DNA from: an uncultured Clostridium sp.
Lineage (GTDB): Bacteria > Bacillota > Clostridia > TANB77 > CAG-508
NCBI GenBank assembly: GCA_902462295.1
Contig: CABQAZ010000008.1
Location: forward strand, 1-64,000
DNA: 64,000 nt
Direction of reading: 5' to 3'
In this document: piece by piece, positions 36,072 to 45,849 of the stretch
Layout: each line of letters starts with the position of its first letter
How positions within the stretch are numbered: the first letter of the stretch is position 1
Notes under the pieces: model-generated
Told to the model about the DNA's origin: nothing
What the model saw: only the letters and a program-made list of their open reading frames with translations
Database searches by the model: none
Translations under genes and position numbers: made by a program

Positions 36072-37326
36072 ATTTTATATTTTCCAAATATCTCATTATT
36101 GAATTCGCAGAATCTCTACCAGAACGTGCTGCCCAAGCAACTGTTCCGTTTGCCCCTGCAACATCTCCACCAGCAAAAATCTTTGAGTTTGATGTTCTAT
36201 TATTTTCATCAACTTGAATATATCCCCATTTATTTAACTCTAAATTCAAATCTTTCACAAATTCTTCTGGTTTTGAACCTAATGCCATTACTACATAATC
36301 AATATCAATTAAATAATTACTATCTAAAATATTTACAGGTACTTTTCTTGTTTCGCCCTCTTTTTGAATTAATTCTGTTTTTATTAATTCTAATTTTTCA
36401 ACTTTATTTTTTCCCAATATTTTTACTATATTATTTTGAAACAAAAATTCTATTCCCTCTTTTTTGGCTTCTTCTATTTCTTTTTTTTCTGCAGGCATTT
36501 GTTCCTCAGATCTTCTGTATATTATCTTAACTTCTTGTGCTCCTAATCTTTTTATAGTTCTTGCACAATCCATTGCAACATTTCCTCCACCTATAACAGC
36601 TACTTTTTTATTTGTGTAATCTGGATGATTTTGTTTTTCTAGTAATTGATTTCCACCATATACCCCTTGTAAATTTTCTCCGTCAATTCCCATTTTAGTT
36701 GTTATATTAGCTCCAAATGCTAAAAATATTGCATCATATTCTTTTTCCAATTCCTGTAATGAAATATTTTTTCCAAGTTCTTTATTATATTCCACTTCTA
36801 ATCCTAAATCTATAATTTTTTGAATTGTTTGTTTTACAATATCTTTTGGTAATCTAAATTCTGGTATTCCATGTACTAAAAGGCCTCCAAGATAATTATA
36901 TTTCTCATATAATGTTACTGTATATCCATTCCTTAATAAAAAGGCTGAAGCCGTAAGTCCCGCAGGTCCACCACCTATAATTGCAATTTTTTTATTTCTT
37001 TTTTCATTATTTATATTTTCTATTTTATAATTATTTTGTATTGCCATATCTCCTACAAATGCTTCTAATTCTCCAATACTTACTGGTTTTGATTTTATTC
37101 CTCTTACACATGAACCTTGACATTGTTTCATATGTGGACATATTCTACCACATATTGATTCTAATACTGTTGTTTCTGATAATACATTATATGCTTTTTT
37201 ATAATTTTCTTCTTTCATTGCTTTTATAAATTCTGGTATGTTATTACCTAATGGACACCCCTTATTTGAACAAGGTTTTACAGGACAATTTAAACAATAA
37301 TTTATTTTTTCTTCTAAACTTTCCAT
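36070..37326 (-). CDS. GltD-like NAD(P)-dependent FAD/FeS oxidoreductase
   Basis: The 418-residue protein matches the glutamate synthase small subunit family. The N-terminal cysteine-rich domain (CLNCPVKPC..GCPLGNNIPEF and CGRICPHMKQCQGSC, residues ~12-75) binds two 4Fe-4S clusters. GGGPAGLTASAFLLR (~117-131) is the FAD Rossmann loop, GGGNVAMDCART (~248-259) the NAD(P) loop, and AGGDVAGANGTVAWA closes the FAD site. It is shorter than GltD (about 470) and no GltB large subunit is nearby, so it may serve another electron acceptor, as in NfnB-like enzymes. Confidence 0.87.
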   Translation of the reverse strand: MESLEEKINYCLNCPVKPCSNKGCPLGNNIPEFIKAMKEENYKKAYNVLSETTVLESICGRICPHMKQCQGSCVRGIKSKPVSIGELEAFVGDMAIQNNYKIENINNEKRNKKIAIIGGGPAGLTASAFLLRNGYTVTLYEKYNYLGGLLVHGIPEFRLPKDIVKQTIQKIIDLGLEVEYNKELGKNISLQELEKEYDAIFLAFGANITTKMGIDGENLQGVYGGNQLLEKQNHPDYTNKKVAVIGGGNVAMDCARTIKRLGAQEVKIIYRRSEEQMPAEKKEIEEAKKEGIEFLFQNNIVKILGKNKVEKLELIKTELIQKEGETRKVPVNILDSNYLIDIDYVVMALGSKPEEFVKDLNLELNKWGYIQVDENNRTSNSKIFAGGDVAGANGTVAWAARSGRDSANSIMRYLENIK

Positions 37327-37384
37327 ATTACTCTCCGTATATTTTATTAATAAATTTTTATCTATTTTATATTCTTTTATTTAT

Positions 37385-37954
37385 TTAGTCAATTATTTTG
37401 ACCATTGAGTTGGCTTTATTCACAACTTGCTGTAAATCTTTTATAAAATCTATCTTTTTTGTCTCATCTCTTAAAAGTGCAGCAGGATGCCATGTTGGCA
37501 TATATAATATACCTTTTTTTTCAACCCATTTTCCTCTGCTTGCTGTTATTCCATATTCCTTACCTAATATATTTTTTAATGCTACACTTCCTAATAATAC
37601 AATTATTTTAGGTTTAACTAAAATTACTTGATTTCTTAAATAATTTAAACATGCTATAGCTTCATCTTCTTGTGGATTTCTATTTGATGGTGGTCTACAT
37701 TTTACAATATTTGCAATATATACTTCTTCTCTGTTTATCCCTAGTGTTTGAAAAGCCATGTTCATTAATTTGCCTGCTTTTCCTACAAATGGCTCACCTT
37801 GCATATCCTCGTCTGCTCCTGGACCCTCTCCTATAAACATTAAATTAGCTTCTTTATTTCCAACTCCAAAGACAACATTATTTCTTGTTTGGCATAATTT
37901 ACATTTTCTACATTGTTTTGCTTCTGCTTCTAATTGCTCCCAATTATCATACAT
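37385..37954 (-). CDS. Uracil-DNA glycosylase, family 4 (FeS)
   Basis: The 189-residue enzyme removes uracil from DNA in base-excision repair. Cys15, Cys18 and Cys21 near the N-terminus and later cysteines (IVKCRPPSNRNPQEDEAIAC) supply the 4Fe-4S ligands of family 4 enzymes. Catalytic motif one is GEGPGADED and motif two MPTWHPAALLRD. It lies 28 bases after tatD, so the two DNA-metabolism genes are probably cotranscribed. Confidence 0.93.
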   Translation of the reverse strand: MYDNWEQLEAEAKQCRKCKLCQTRNNVVFGVGNKEANLMFIGEGPGADEDMQGEPFVGKAGKLMNMAFQTLGINREEVYIANIVKCRPPSNRNPQEDEAIACLNYLRNQVILVKPKIIVLLGSVALKNILGKEYGITASRGKWVEKKGILYMPTWHPAALLRDETKKIDFIKDLQQVVNKANSMVKIID

Positions 37955-37982
37955 ATTTTTTCTCCTTTTATTACATCGATTT

Positions 37983-38771
37983 TTAGTTATTGATGTTGAA
38001 TATTTTCATTGTATTTTCATATGTAATTTTTGCAATATCTTCTATTTTAAGTTCTTTTAAATCTGCTATCTTTTGTGCTATGTATTTAACATTTCTACAA
38101 TCATTTCTTTTTCCTCTATTGGGTTCTGGTGATAAATATGGACTATCTGTTTCAATTAAAATTTTATCTAATGGAACCATTTTTACTATATCTGGAGTAT
38201 TTTTTGAATTTTTAAATGTTACTGGTCCTGCAAATGAAATATAATATCCTAATTCAAGTGCTTGTCTAATCATTTCTTGATTAAATTGACAACAATGAAA
38301 TATTCCTGTTTTATTTACTTTATTTTTTCTTAAAATGTCTATTGTGTCAATAGATGCATCTCTAGAATGTATTACTATTGGTAAATTTAGTTCATTAGCT
38401 AATTCTATTTGTTTTATAAATGCTTCTTTTTGCAATTCCTTATTTTCAGTATTCCAATAATAGTCTAAACCTATTTCTCCTATTGCAACTAATTTATTTG
38501 TCTTGTTCTTTTTCACAATTTCAGAAATTTGAACAATATCTTTCCACAGTTCTTGCTCAGATTGTGGAATATCATTAGGTGAAATTCCACAAATTGAATA
38601 AATATATTCGTATTTTTTAGATAATTCTAATGAAAAAATAGATGAATCTAAATTGTATCCTGCACATACAATTTTTGTTATACCAGCTTCATATGTTTCT
38701 TTTATTATTTGTTCTCTATCTTCATTAAATTTTTCATCATTATAGTGTGAATGTGAATCAAAAAATTCCAT
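37983..38771 (-). CDS. tatD: TatD family metal-dependent hydrolase
   Basis: The 262-residue TIM-barrel protein has the family metal ligands in DSHSHYN (His7, His9), GEIGLDYYW, VIHSRDA, GIFHCCQ and ETDSPYLSPEPNRGKRN. TatD enzymes are 3'-5' DNases or D-aminoacyl-type hydrolases. It follows acpS by about 30 bases and precedes the uracil-DNA glycosylase gene. Confidence 0.94.
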   Translation of the reverse strand: MEFFDSHSHYNDEKFNEDREQIIKETYEAGITKIVCAGYNLDSSIFSLELSKKYEYIYSICGISPNDIPQSEQELWKDIVQISEIVKKNKTNKLVAIGEIGLDYYWNTENKELQKEAFIKQIELANELNLPIVIHSRDASIDTIDILRKNKVNKTGIFHCCQFNQEMIRQALELGYYISFAGPVTFKNSKNTPDIVKMVPLDKILIETDSPYLSPEPNRGKRNDCRNVKYIAQKIADLKELKIEDIAKITYENTMKIFNINN

Positions 38772-38800
38772 ATTATTCCTCCCATTTATTATTTACTTTT

Positions 38801-39169
38801 TTAAAAAATAACTACAACATTTGCTACTGCATATTTTTTGCAATGTGATATACTTATATCTATATCATTAAATTTTATATCAGATTTTAATATATTAACA
38901 TATGGTCTTCCATTATTATCATTTAATACTTCTATATCTTTCCAACTAATATCATATTTATTTTCTAAGCTTTGTGAAATTGCTTTAAATACCGCTTCTT
39001 TTACTGCGAATCTTCCTGCATAATGCTGATATTTTTGCATATTTTTGCTTTCACAATATTTTATTTCATTTTCTGTATATACTCTTTCACAAAACTTTCC
39101 CTCTGTACTTTCTATACTTTCTTTAATTCTATCTATTTCTATTATGTCTGTTCCTGTTTTTATTTTCAT
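38801..39169 (-). CDS. acpS: Holo-[acyl-carrier-protein] synthase
   Basis: The 122-residue enzyme attaches 4'-phosphopantetheine from CoA to acyl carrier protein. It begins with the family signature GTDIIEIDRI (catalytic Asp8) and contains GRFAVKEAVFKAI (Glu ~58) and the ISISHCKKYAVANVVV end. Length is normal. The start is behind AGGAGG. Confidence 0.95.
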   Translation of the reverse strand: MKIKTGTDIIEIDRIKESIESTEGKFCERVYTENEIKYCESKNMQKYQHYAGRFAVKEAVFKAISQSLENKYDISWKDIEVLNDNNGRPYVNILKSDIKFNDIDISISHCKKYAVANVVVIF

Positions 39170-39186
39170 TTTTCCTCCTACAAAAA

Positions 39187-39238
39187 AATTAGAACCTGTA
39201 CCCTAGTTCTTATTGAACAAAAATACTTGGTTCTAATT
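39187..39238 (-). terminator. Terminator of the 39249-40478 gene
   Basis: Minus strand AATTAGAACC pairs with GGTTCTAATT, with loop pairing inside, followed by TTTTTTG. It separates that gene from acpS. Confidence 0.75.
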
Positions 39239-39248
39239 GTAACAATTA

Positions 39249-40478
39249 TTATTTTGTCAGAAATACAATATTTATAGCATTTATTATCATTGTTATAATA
39301 AGTATAGTTTTTATAGCAATATTACTTTTTGCACTTTTTTCTATATTCATTTCTTTATAGAGAATATCATATTTGTTTTTTGTATCAAAATATATTGTGT
39401 TTAGTTCTAATATTTCTTTTAAATTCTGATAAAATAATGAACCTGTATCTTCAAGTGTTACTTCATTTATCCATAAATCTTTTGTAAACTTTATAAATTC
39501 TTTACGTGTTTTCTTTATATTTGTTCCTTGTCTAAACTCAAAGTTTATTTTTGTTAAATAAATTTTTGTATATATTGCTAATATATATGTGTATAAATAT
39601 TCTTCTTCAAATTCTTGCGGAAATACAGTATAGTTGTTTATGTCACAACTTGAACTAAATAATGTTACTCCTTGTTTTGTTACCCCTAATTTTGCATATT
39701 TCCATTTTGAAATTACTTTCATCTGTTCTTTTGAATAATTTACGCTATTATCACTTGGTAAAATATTTAAAAATTTAATATAACTACTACGTATATTTTC
39801 AAATTCATTTGTGACATTCCAATTCTCTTGGTCTATACATGCATATGAAAATGTTAAAAATCTTTCTGTGTCTATATCTAATTTTATAGATTCTGTAATT
39901 GAACCTGTTAAATTTTGTATGAATTCTCTAAAATATTTTACGTCTTCAAAACAGTCTGTTTGTACCCTTATATTGTCATAATTATTCATATTTCCAAATT
40001 CCTGATTTATGTCTCTAAATTTGTAATTAAAGTTTAGTAAGTCTGAAAATTTATCACTTTCTTCTATGTTTGTTTTTATACATAAAAAACATATTCCAGT
40101 ATTGAAACATATTATTTCAATCTTTGGTATTTTGAAAAATATTCCATTTTTTTCTGATGTTTTTCCTTGTATATCTTTTTTTATTGTATATTCAAAAATT
40201 GTACAGGAATTTTGAGATAATATTGCTGCTTTTGTGTCTAATGGTAATTCATTTAATCTAGCTAACTTTGTTTTACTTAAATTAAAACTATTAAACATAT
40301 AGTTCCTTGCTCTATATGAAAAATATGAGTATAAACTTAAATCTTTTTCTTTTCTAAATACTCTTAATGTACAATTTTTATCTTTTAATAATTTTAGTAT
40401 ATATTTAATATATTTGTTTTCTTTAATTACGTAAGGGTATATAAAGTATGTATATTGGTATTTTGTCTTTAGCTCCAT
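39249..40478 (-). CDS. Uncharacterised protein with C-terminal membrane anchor
   Basis: I do not recognise this 409-residue protein. It starts with several Tyr/Phe/Lys-rich strands (TKYQYTYFIYPYVIKENKYIKYIL) and lacks a signal peptide. The middle is a mixed alpha/beta soluble region. Near the C-terminus a helical stretch (ILELNTIYFDTKNKYDILYKEMNIEKSA) leads to one membrane helix (residues ~387-406). This tail-anchor layout recalls CorA-like proteins, but no GMN motif is present. A CCAGTAA/TTACTGG hairpin (40501-40522) fills the gap to the upstream WG-repeat gene. Confidence 0.6.
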   Translation of the reverse strand: MELKTKYQYTYFIYPYVIKENKYIKYILKLLKDKNCTLRVFRKEKDLSLYSYFSYRARNYMFNSFNLSKTKLARLNELPLDTKAAILSQNSCTIFEYTIKKDIQGKTSEKNGIFFKIPKIEIICFNTGICFLCIKTNIEESDKFSDLLNFNYKFRDINQEFGNMNNYDNIRVQTDCFEDVKYFREFIQNLTGSITESIKLDIDTERFLTFSYACIDQENWNVTNEFENIRSSYIKFLNILPSDNSVNYSKEQMKVISKWKYAKLGVTKQGVTLFSSSCDINNYTVFPQEFEEEYLYTYILAIYTKIYLTKINFEFRQGTNIKKTRKEFIKFTKDLWINEVTLEDTGSLFYQNLKEILELNTIYFDTKNKYDILYKEMNIEKSAKSNIAIKTILIITMIINAINIVFLTK

Positions 40479-40522
40479 ATTTTATTACATTCCTCTCTCT
40501 CCAGTAAAAATTTAATTACTGG

Positions 40523-42031
40523 TTATTTTTCACAATAGTAATTCATATTTAAATCTTCTCCTAAGTGCCATTTTCCTATAAAATCTATTTTTAAGTTATT
40601 TTCTAAATTATATTTTGGTTCTATAACTTCTTTTCCATTTTTATCTATTGAACCCCATAATCCATTTATTTTAATCCCAGCAAATCCATATTCATTTTGC
40701 TCTGTTGCATCATCATATATAAATTCTGTTATAGCATTTCCTTTTTTGTCTACATATCCATATTTTCCATCTTTTTTACTTAAAAATATTGTGTTATCTT
40801 TTAATATTTCTGTATTTTCTTTTTCTTCTCCTTTTAAATTATAATATTTATATTGGTCATCTACTCTCATTCTTATATATTCTTTTTCTGTATTTATTTC
40901 TGATAATATTCCTACTACTTTTATATTGTATTGTTCATCAATTATTGATGTTTTGTATTCTGTGTCTTCTGCAAAAAATAAATTTGCTTTTTCATCGTAT
41001 GTTATTCCTGTATAATTAAATGGTATTTTTTCGTTTTCTATATTATCTATTATACCATATTTATCATCTTTCTTTGCTATATATATTCCATCTTTTGCTT
41101 CTTTTAAATCTTGATATTTGGGTTCTATTGTTATTTCTCCAGATATATTCATTTCTCCATATAAATCATTTTTTTGGAATATTATTCCATTTGTTGTTAC
41201 TGATTTTATTTCGTCAAATCCTTTTTCTATTATTGTTTCACCATTTGAGTTTATTAATTTTTTTGCCCCATTTTCTTTAACTTGATAAAAATCTTTTAAA
41301 TATATTTGTGAAATTTCTTCATATTTGTCATCTAATATTTGTTTCTTTGTTGCACTTATTAATCCATATTTATTTTGGTCATTTATTGTTATATATCCCT
41401 CTTTATATGTGTCTCCCAATGCCTTTATTTCTTTATATTTTGGTTCTATTATTATACTTCCATTGTCATTTACTAAACCAATATTATCACCTTTTTTTAT
41501 GATTATGCTATTTTGTATTCCATCTAATAATGTTATTTCATCATATTCTGCTGTCAATAATTCTTTTCCATTTAAATCTATTAATCCGTATTTTCCATCT
41601 TTTTTTATTCTTAATATGTTTTCTTCATACCAGGTATTGTTATTTTTATCTATATTTTGTAATGCTTCAATTTGCTCATATCCTGTTAATATTTCTTCAT
41701 TTTTACTGTTTATTGCTTTTGTTTGATATGTTCCAGTTTCATCATTTACATCATATGTGCATATAAAAACATCTTTTTCTTCATTTGGTATTATTATCAT
41801 TTCTTGATATGATGGTTGAATTACTTCTTCTCCATCTTGATTTATTATTCCCCATTTGTTTTGTGCATATAATGTAAAGTATTTATAATTTTTTGTTACT
41901 TCTTTTCTTTCTTTTAATACGTTTCTTATAATAAATATGAACATAATTACAACTGCTATAGCTATTATTACTGCAAATACTTTTTGGTAATTTAATTTTC
42001 CTTCAGTTTGATATCTTTTCCCTCTTGCCAT
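40523..42031 (-). CDS. WG-repeat protein, membrane-anchored
   Basis: The 502-residue protein has one N-terminal membrane helix (residues ~17-37) and then repeats of the WG/KWG type across its whole length: NKWGIINQDGEEVIQPSY, GKYGLIDLNGKELLTAEY, NKYGLISATKKQI, GKYGYVDKKGNAITEFIY, LWGSIDKNGKEVIEPKY and others at ~40-50-residue intervals. WG repeats form beta structures and occur in envelope or signalling proteins of unknown role. It probably faces the outside. Confidence 0.88.
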   Translation of the reverse strand: MARGKRYQTEGKLNYQKVFAVIIAIAVVIMFIFIIRNVLKERKEVTKNYKYFTLYAQNKWGIINQDGEEVIQPSYQEMIIIPNEEKDVFICTYDVNDETGTYQTKAINSKNEEILTGYEQIEALQNIDKNNNTWYEENILRIKKDGKYGLIDLNGKELLTAEYDEITLLDGIQNSIIIKKGDNIGLVNDNGSIIIEPKYKEIKALGDTYKEGYITINDQNKYGLISATKKQILDDKYEEISQIYLKDFYQVKENGAKKLINSNGETIIEKGFDEIKSVTTNGIIFQKNDLYGEMNISGEITIEPKYQDLKEAKDGIYIAKKDDKYGIIDNIENEKIPFNYTGITYDEKANLFFAEDTEYKTSIIDEQYNIKVVGILSEINTEKEYIRMRVDDQYKYYNLKGEEKENTEILKDNTIFLSKKDGKYGYVDKKGNAITEFIYDDATEQNEYGFAGIKINGLWGSIDKNGKEVIEPKYNLENNLKIDFIGKWHLGEDLNMNYYCEK

Positions 42032-42229
42032 ATTTTTTTCATTCCTTGTATATAAAATTTAGGTTTTGAAACGGTATACCTATAACCTTTTTATATTTAT
42101 ACTTATCTACATGTATAATATATCACAAAATTTCTTGTGTTACAAGTTATTTTAGACTTTTAATTAAATTTGGCTAATTAAATTTATGTACATTTTCGTT
42201 GTTATTTATATTAATTTTAAAAATTGAGA

Positions 42230-42269
42230 AAACTTAAATAAAAATCTATTTAAATCTTCTCAATTTTTT
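42230..42269. terminator. Terminator after the 42303-42698 gene
   Basis: AAAATTGAGAA (42230) pairs with TTCTCAATTTT near 42260; reading the minus strand it is followed by a T-rich tail. I see no gene in 42032-42229. Confidence 0.6.
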
Positions 42270-42302
42270 ACATATATTCATTTATTTTTATTATAATTAC
42301 AT

Positions 42303-42698
42303 CTATGCATTATTTTCTTTAATTTTTCCATTGTTTTTTCTTTTATATTCAGAAAGCTTGCGTTCTTTAACTTCTATTTGTCTTTTTATTTCCTCAATCT
42401 GTTTATCATATAACATGCATAATGAATCTATCTGTTCTTGTGTTAAATCATTATCACTTATTTCCCCTCTACGATATCTTGTTTGAAGCTCCATAAGTTC
42501 AATACCATTTTCACCTATTTTTATATAGTTTTTAAATCCATCACTTTTTTCAAGTTCACTTTCTGAAAATTCTTCTTTAATAATTTCATTTTTTTCTTCT
42601 TTTCTTTTAAATATATTTTCAAAAAAATTTTTTATTCTTCCAAAAATATTCTTGTCTTTTCTTTTAATTAAATTTTTTTCTTGAGTATTATCTTTCAT
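42303..42698 (-). CDS. Uncharacterised charged coiled-coil protein
   Basis: The 131-residue protein is Lys/Glu-rich, with a basic amphipathic start (IFGRIKNFFENIFKRKEEK) and a C-terminal coiled coil (DKQIEEIKRQIEVKERKLSEYKRK). Its ELMELQTRYRRGEISDNDLTQEQIDSLCMLYDKQIE segment is a recognisable small motif found in clostridial hypothetical proteins. It follows a 48-residue gene by 16 bases. No function is assigned. Confidence 0.6.
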   Translation of the reverse strand: MKDNTQEKNLIKRKDKNIFGRIKNFFENIFKRKEEKNEIIKEEFSESELEKSDGFKNYIKIGENGIELMELQTRYRRGEISDNDLTQEQIDSLCMLYDKQIEEIKRQIEVKERKLSEYKRKNNGKIKENNA

Positions 42699-42714
42699 AT
42701 CTTTATTCTCCTAT

Positions 42715-42861
42715 TTAATTTCCATCATTTTCAATCACTGCTATAAGTTCTGCACTAATATTGGCTTCTTTTTCTTCTAGTGCCTCTAATTCTGCTTTTT
42801 TCTTACGTAAATCTTCTATTGTAAATAAACCTTTTTGAGTTTCTAATGTGTTTTTTTCCAT
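42715..42861 (-). CDS. Small acidic helical protein, 48 residues
   Basis: An ATG at 42861 behind GGGAGG opens a 48-codon frame (MEKNTLETQKGLFTIEDLRK...ELIAVIENDGN) ending at 42715, 16 bases before the next gene. The composition is Glu/Lys/Leu-rich and helical. The strong ribosome site, the tight spacing to the following gene and the codon use support it as real. Function unknown. Confidence 0.65.
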   Translation of the reverse strand: MEKNTLETQKGLFTIEDLRKKKAELEALEEKEANISAELIAVIENDGN

Positions 42862-42954
42862 ACTTATTTCCTCCCTTGTATATTAAAATTATATAATATC
42901 ATTATTATTATTTCAACTATTTTTTATTTTATTTTTTTGGTGCTTTTTTACATA

Positions 42955-45357
42955 TTATTGTTTTACAAATTTACAAACAACTATAGTCATGTCATCTCTA
43001 GCAATTCCATAATTGTTATCAATCGCTTCATTTAATATTAAGTCTGCAATTTTTTGACAATTTGTACTTTCTATATCTTCTAACATATATTTTACCCATA
43101 ATTCTTTATTTTTATATTCTATATTAGAGTCTAAAATTCCATCACTACACATTACTAAAATATCTTGATTTTCCAAATCCTTATCATATGTTGTTAAATT
43201 TATATCTTTCAAAATTCCAGCTGGTAAGCTTAGGGATTTTATAATTTGAACTTTCTTTTTGTTTTTTACATATGTTGGACTTGCCCCATTTTTTATAAAT
43301 TCTATTTTTCCATTGTATAAGTCCATTATTGCTATATCTAAAGTTGCAAAAATCTCCTCATTTGTATTCATTATTGTTGTATTTATTAAATCTATAGATG
43401 TGTTTTTATCAAACCCTGATGTTAATAGTCTTTCAAGCATTTTTATTGCTATTTGACTACTTTTTCTTGCTTCTGGTCCTGTTCCCATTCCATCACTTAA
43501 TGCTATTAAATATTTTCCATCATTTAATCTAATTTGTAATAAACTGTCTCCTGATACTGGGCTTTTATCTTTTGTTTTTGTAGCTTGTCCTATTTGAATT
43601 ATATATTTATCTGCTGATAAATAACTAAAGACTCTTTTTCCTTGTTTGTTATATTTTTTTATTTTAACTTCATTTCTCATTAATTTTTCGTTTATACTTT
43701 TTTCTAAAACTTTTTGTATTTTATCAATGTCATTGTTTTCACTTGTTTTGCTATTCTCTTGCAAATATACATCTATATAATACCTATTTTCTTTTTTGCT
43801 TATATCTATTCCATCAATTAAAATTTCTTTTATTTCAAGTGCTGTTATTATTTTCTTTTTTTCTTCTACAAATTTATCATCTTTTTTTATTTCTTCTTCT
43901 ATTTTTACCGCAATACTTGATATAGCTTTTGATACTCCGTCTAATTGTGCTTGTACATTTTTTTTATTTGATTTTACTTTTTCTTCCCATATAAAATTAG
44001 ATTTACTTACTTTATATGCATAATTTACAGCTTTTACTATTTGCTCTATGTCATTATTCATTCTTTTACTGATTTTTTCATCATCATATTGAACAATATA
44101 GTTGTTAAATTTTGCAAATGTTTTTAATAAATCTTCTCTGTCTATTTCTTGTTTATCTAATAATATATCAAATAATTCATTTACAATCTCATTTTCTGTT
44201 TTCACCATATCTTCATATAACATATTATCTTCAAGTCCATCAAGATTATTTAATAATTCTGTTATAAATGCTTGTCTATTTTTAAAATACATATTTGTTT
44301 CTGGTTTTTCTTGATATGTATTTGCCATGTCTTTTATTGTTTCTGATACCATATTTAATTGATTTATTGTTTCTTTACTTTGTTCTAAACCTCTTTTGTT
44401 ATATTCAGGTAACATATTATCACTTTTTATAAGTTCTTCTACATTTATACCTGCCCATTTTGGGATTATAAGTAATCCTAATGATGCAACTAGAGCTTCT
44501 TTAAATACAACTAAATCTGTTGCTGTTCCTTTTGATGCATATAATAATATTCCATTTCCTATCAAAAATCCTATTATTACTCCTGGTTTTCCGAATCTGT
44601 TTAGAAAACCTGCTATCATTCCAGAAAGTGCATATACTGCAATTACCATAGGTTCATTTTGAACAATTATTCCAAGTGTTACTCCTATTGTTACACCTGC
44701 CGTTGTTCCTACTAATACGCCATTTCTCCATCCAAGTATTAATACCATTAATATACTTAAAATATTTCTAATTGATAGCCCTAATATTGAAAAATCCCCA
44801 AATGCTGAAACTGCTATTGAAACTAATAAACTTGCACCAATTACTTCTTCTATTGAAAATGCGTTTTTTTCTGTTATATCTTGTATTACAATTAATGAAT
44901 TTACAAATATTTTATAAAATACTACAGAAAATATAGATAATGTTACATGTAATAACATATCTCCTATTGTAAATTTTGTTAATATCATTTTTGCTATCAT
45001 TACTATTAAGATACTTACAAAGATGTGCCCTGATATTTGTATTTGTTCATTTTTGTATTGGTCATTTTCTTTTGGAGGTTTTATACATATTGTTATTAAT
45101 AACATTAATATTATTAATATGTAATTTAATGCTCCTACTGCTCCTACTCCTACAACATTACCAATAAGTCCTGCTATTACTACAATTATTGCTGGTATTC
45201 CTCCTGCTAAACTAGCAGATACTATTGCAATACTAAATGGTGACACTTCTTGTCCCATTCCTATTGTTGATATCATAAATGCTATTATATATATAATTAC
45301 ATTTTTTATATTTATTAAATTTTTTAGTATTTCTTTACTCGTGCTTTTTTTTGACAT
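42955..45357 (-). CDS. spoIIE: Stage II sporulation protein E
   Basis: SpoIIE is the PP2C phosphatase that dephosphorylates SpoIIAA and so activates sigma-F in the forespore. From ATG 45357 (behind AGGTGG; the frame also opens at GTG 45366) it has 800 residues. About ten membrane helices fill residues ~20-300, then a coiled middle region (~310-560), and a PP2C domain with ALSDGMGTGPEARKSS (metal-binding Asp) and VMCSDGILDS. The gene stands alone, upstream of a possible 6S-like RNA. It is the clearest evidence that the organism sporulates. Confidence 0.95.
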   Translation of the reverse strand: MSKKSTSKEILKNLINIKNVIIYIIAFMISTIGMGQEVSPFSIAIVSASLAGGIPAIIVVIAGLIGNVVGVGAVGALNYILIILMLLITICIKPPKENDQYKNEQIQISGHIFVSILIVMIAKMILTKFTIGDMLLHVTLSIFSVVFYKIFVNSLIVIQDITEKNAFSIEEVIGASLLVSIAVSAFGDFSILGLSIRNILSILMVLILGWRNGVLVGTTAGVTIGVTLGIIVQNEPMVIAVYALSGMIAGFLNRFGKPGVIIGFLIGNGILLYASKGTATDLVVFKEALVASLGLLIIPKWAGINVEELIKSDNMLPEYNKRGLEQSKETINQLNMVSETIKDMANTYQEKPETNMYFKNRQAFITELLNNLDGLEDNMLYEDMVKTENEIVNELFDILLDKQEIDREDLLKTFAKFNNYIVQYDDEKISKRMNNDIEQIVKAVNYAYKVSKSNFIWEEKVKSNKKNVQAQLDGVSKAISSIAVKIEEEIKKDDKFVEEKKKIITALEIKEILIDGIDISKKENRYYIDVYLQENSKTSENNDIDKIQKVLEKSINEKLMRNEVKIKKYNKQGKRVFSYLSADKYIIQIGQATKTKDKSPVSGDSLLQIRLNDGKYLIALSDGMGTGPEARKSSQIAIKMLERLLTSGFDKNTSIDLINTTIMNTNEEIFATLDIAIMDLYNGKIEFIKNGASPTYVKNKKKVQIIKSLSLPAGILKDINLTTYDKDLENQDILVMCSDGILDSNIEYKNKELWVKYMLEDIESTNCQKIADLILNEAIDNNYGIARDDMTIVVCKFVKQ

Positions 45358-45525
45358 CCTTACCACCTCATAACCTTTTCATAATATAGCAATATTTTAA
45401 TCCTTTTCTTTTGTGTTTTTTGTCTTTTTTAGTACTCTACTATAAAAAAGTTTTTTACATTTTGTGATATTTATTTTTTTCTTTTATTCTTTTCCTTTGT
45501 TTTGTGCTTTATATTTTATTATAGT

Positions 45526-45555
45526 TTGTCGAAAATTACAAGGTTTTTTGATAAT
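45526..45555 (+). promoter_or_regulatory. Putative promoter of the rod-shaped RNA
   Basis: TTGTCG (45526-45531), 18-base spacer, GATAAT (45550-45555), placing a start close to 45561, the first base of the hairpin. Confidence 0.5.
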
Positions 45556-45560
45556 TTATA

Positions 45561-45745
45561 AAAAATACTTGAAATATAAGCTTTTTATTACATTCCTTAG
45601 CCTATTACAAAATTCAAGAAATTCTAATTTGTTTTATGGGTCCTTTCCACTATCGTGAACTCTTACCATAAAACTGCATAGAATTTCTAAAATTTTTTCA
45701 TGCACATTCGTCATTTCATTCAAAGCTTATATTTCAAGTATTTTT
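45561..45745 (+). ncRNA. Candidate 6S-like structured RNA (185 nt)
   Basis: Arms 45561-45584 and 45722-45745 are perfect 24-base complements. An inner stem pairs 45617-45626 with 45679-45688 and 45632-45639 with 45666-45673. Between outer and inner stems lie unpaired stretches of 32 and 33 bases, a symmetric central bubble. Size, closing stem, bubble and apical stem match the layout of 6S RNA, which binds RNA polymerase. A promoter-like element precedes it and TTTTTATAT follows. No protein-coding frame with a ribosome site fits. Identity as 6S is inferred from architecture only; the rest of the 45367-45849 gap shows nothing clear. Confidence 0.5.
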
Positions 45746-45849
45746 ATATATTAATTTAAAATAAAACATTACCATTACTCCAAAAGAACATTTTTTATTT
45801 TTATACATATAATAAAAGTAAATCACATAAATTATTCAGAGGTGGTAAT

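Noticed and set aside
45634..45714. 26-residue peptide frame on the minus strand inside the rod-shaped RNA
   Set aside because: There is no ribosome site, and the bases are explained by the stem structure.
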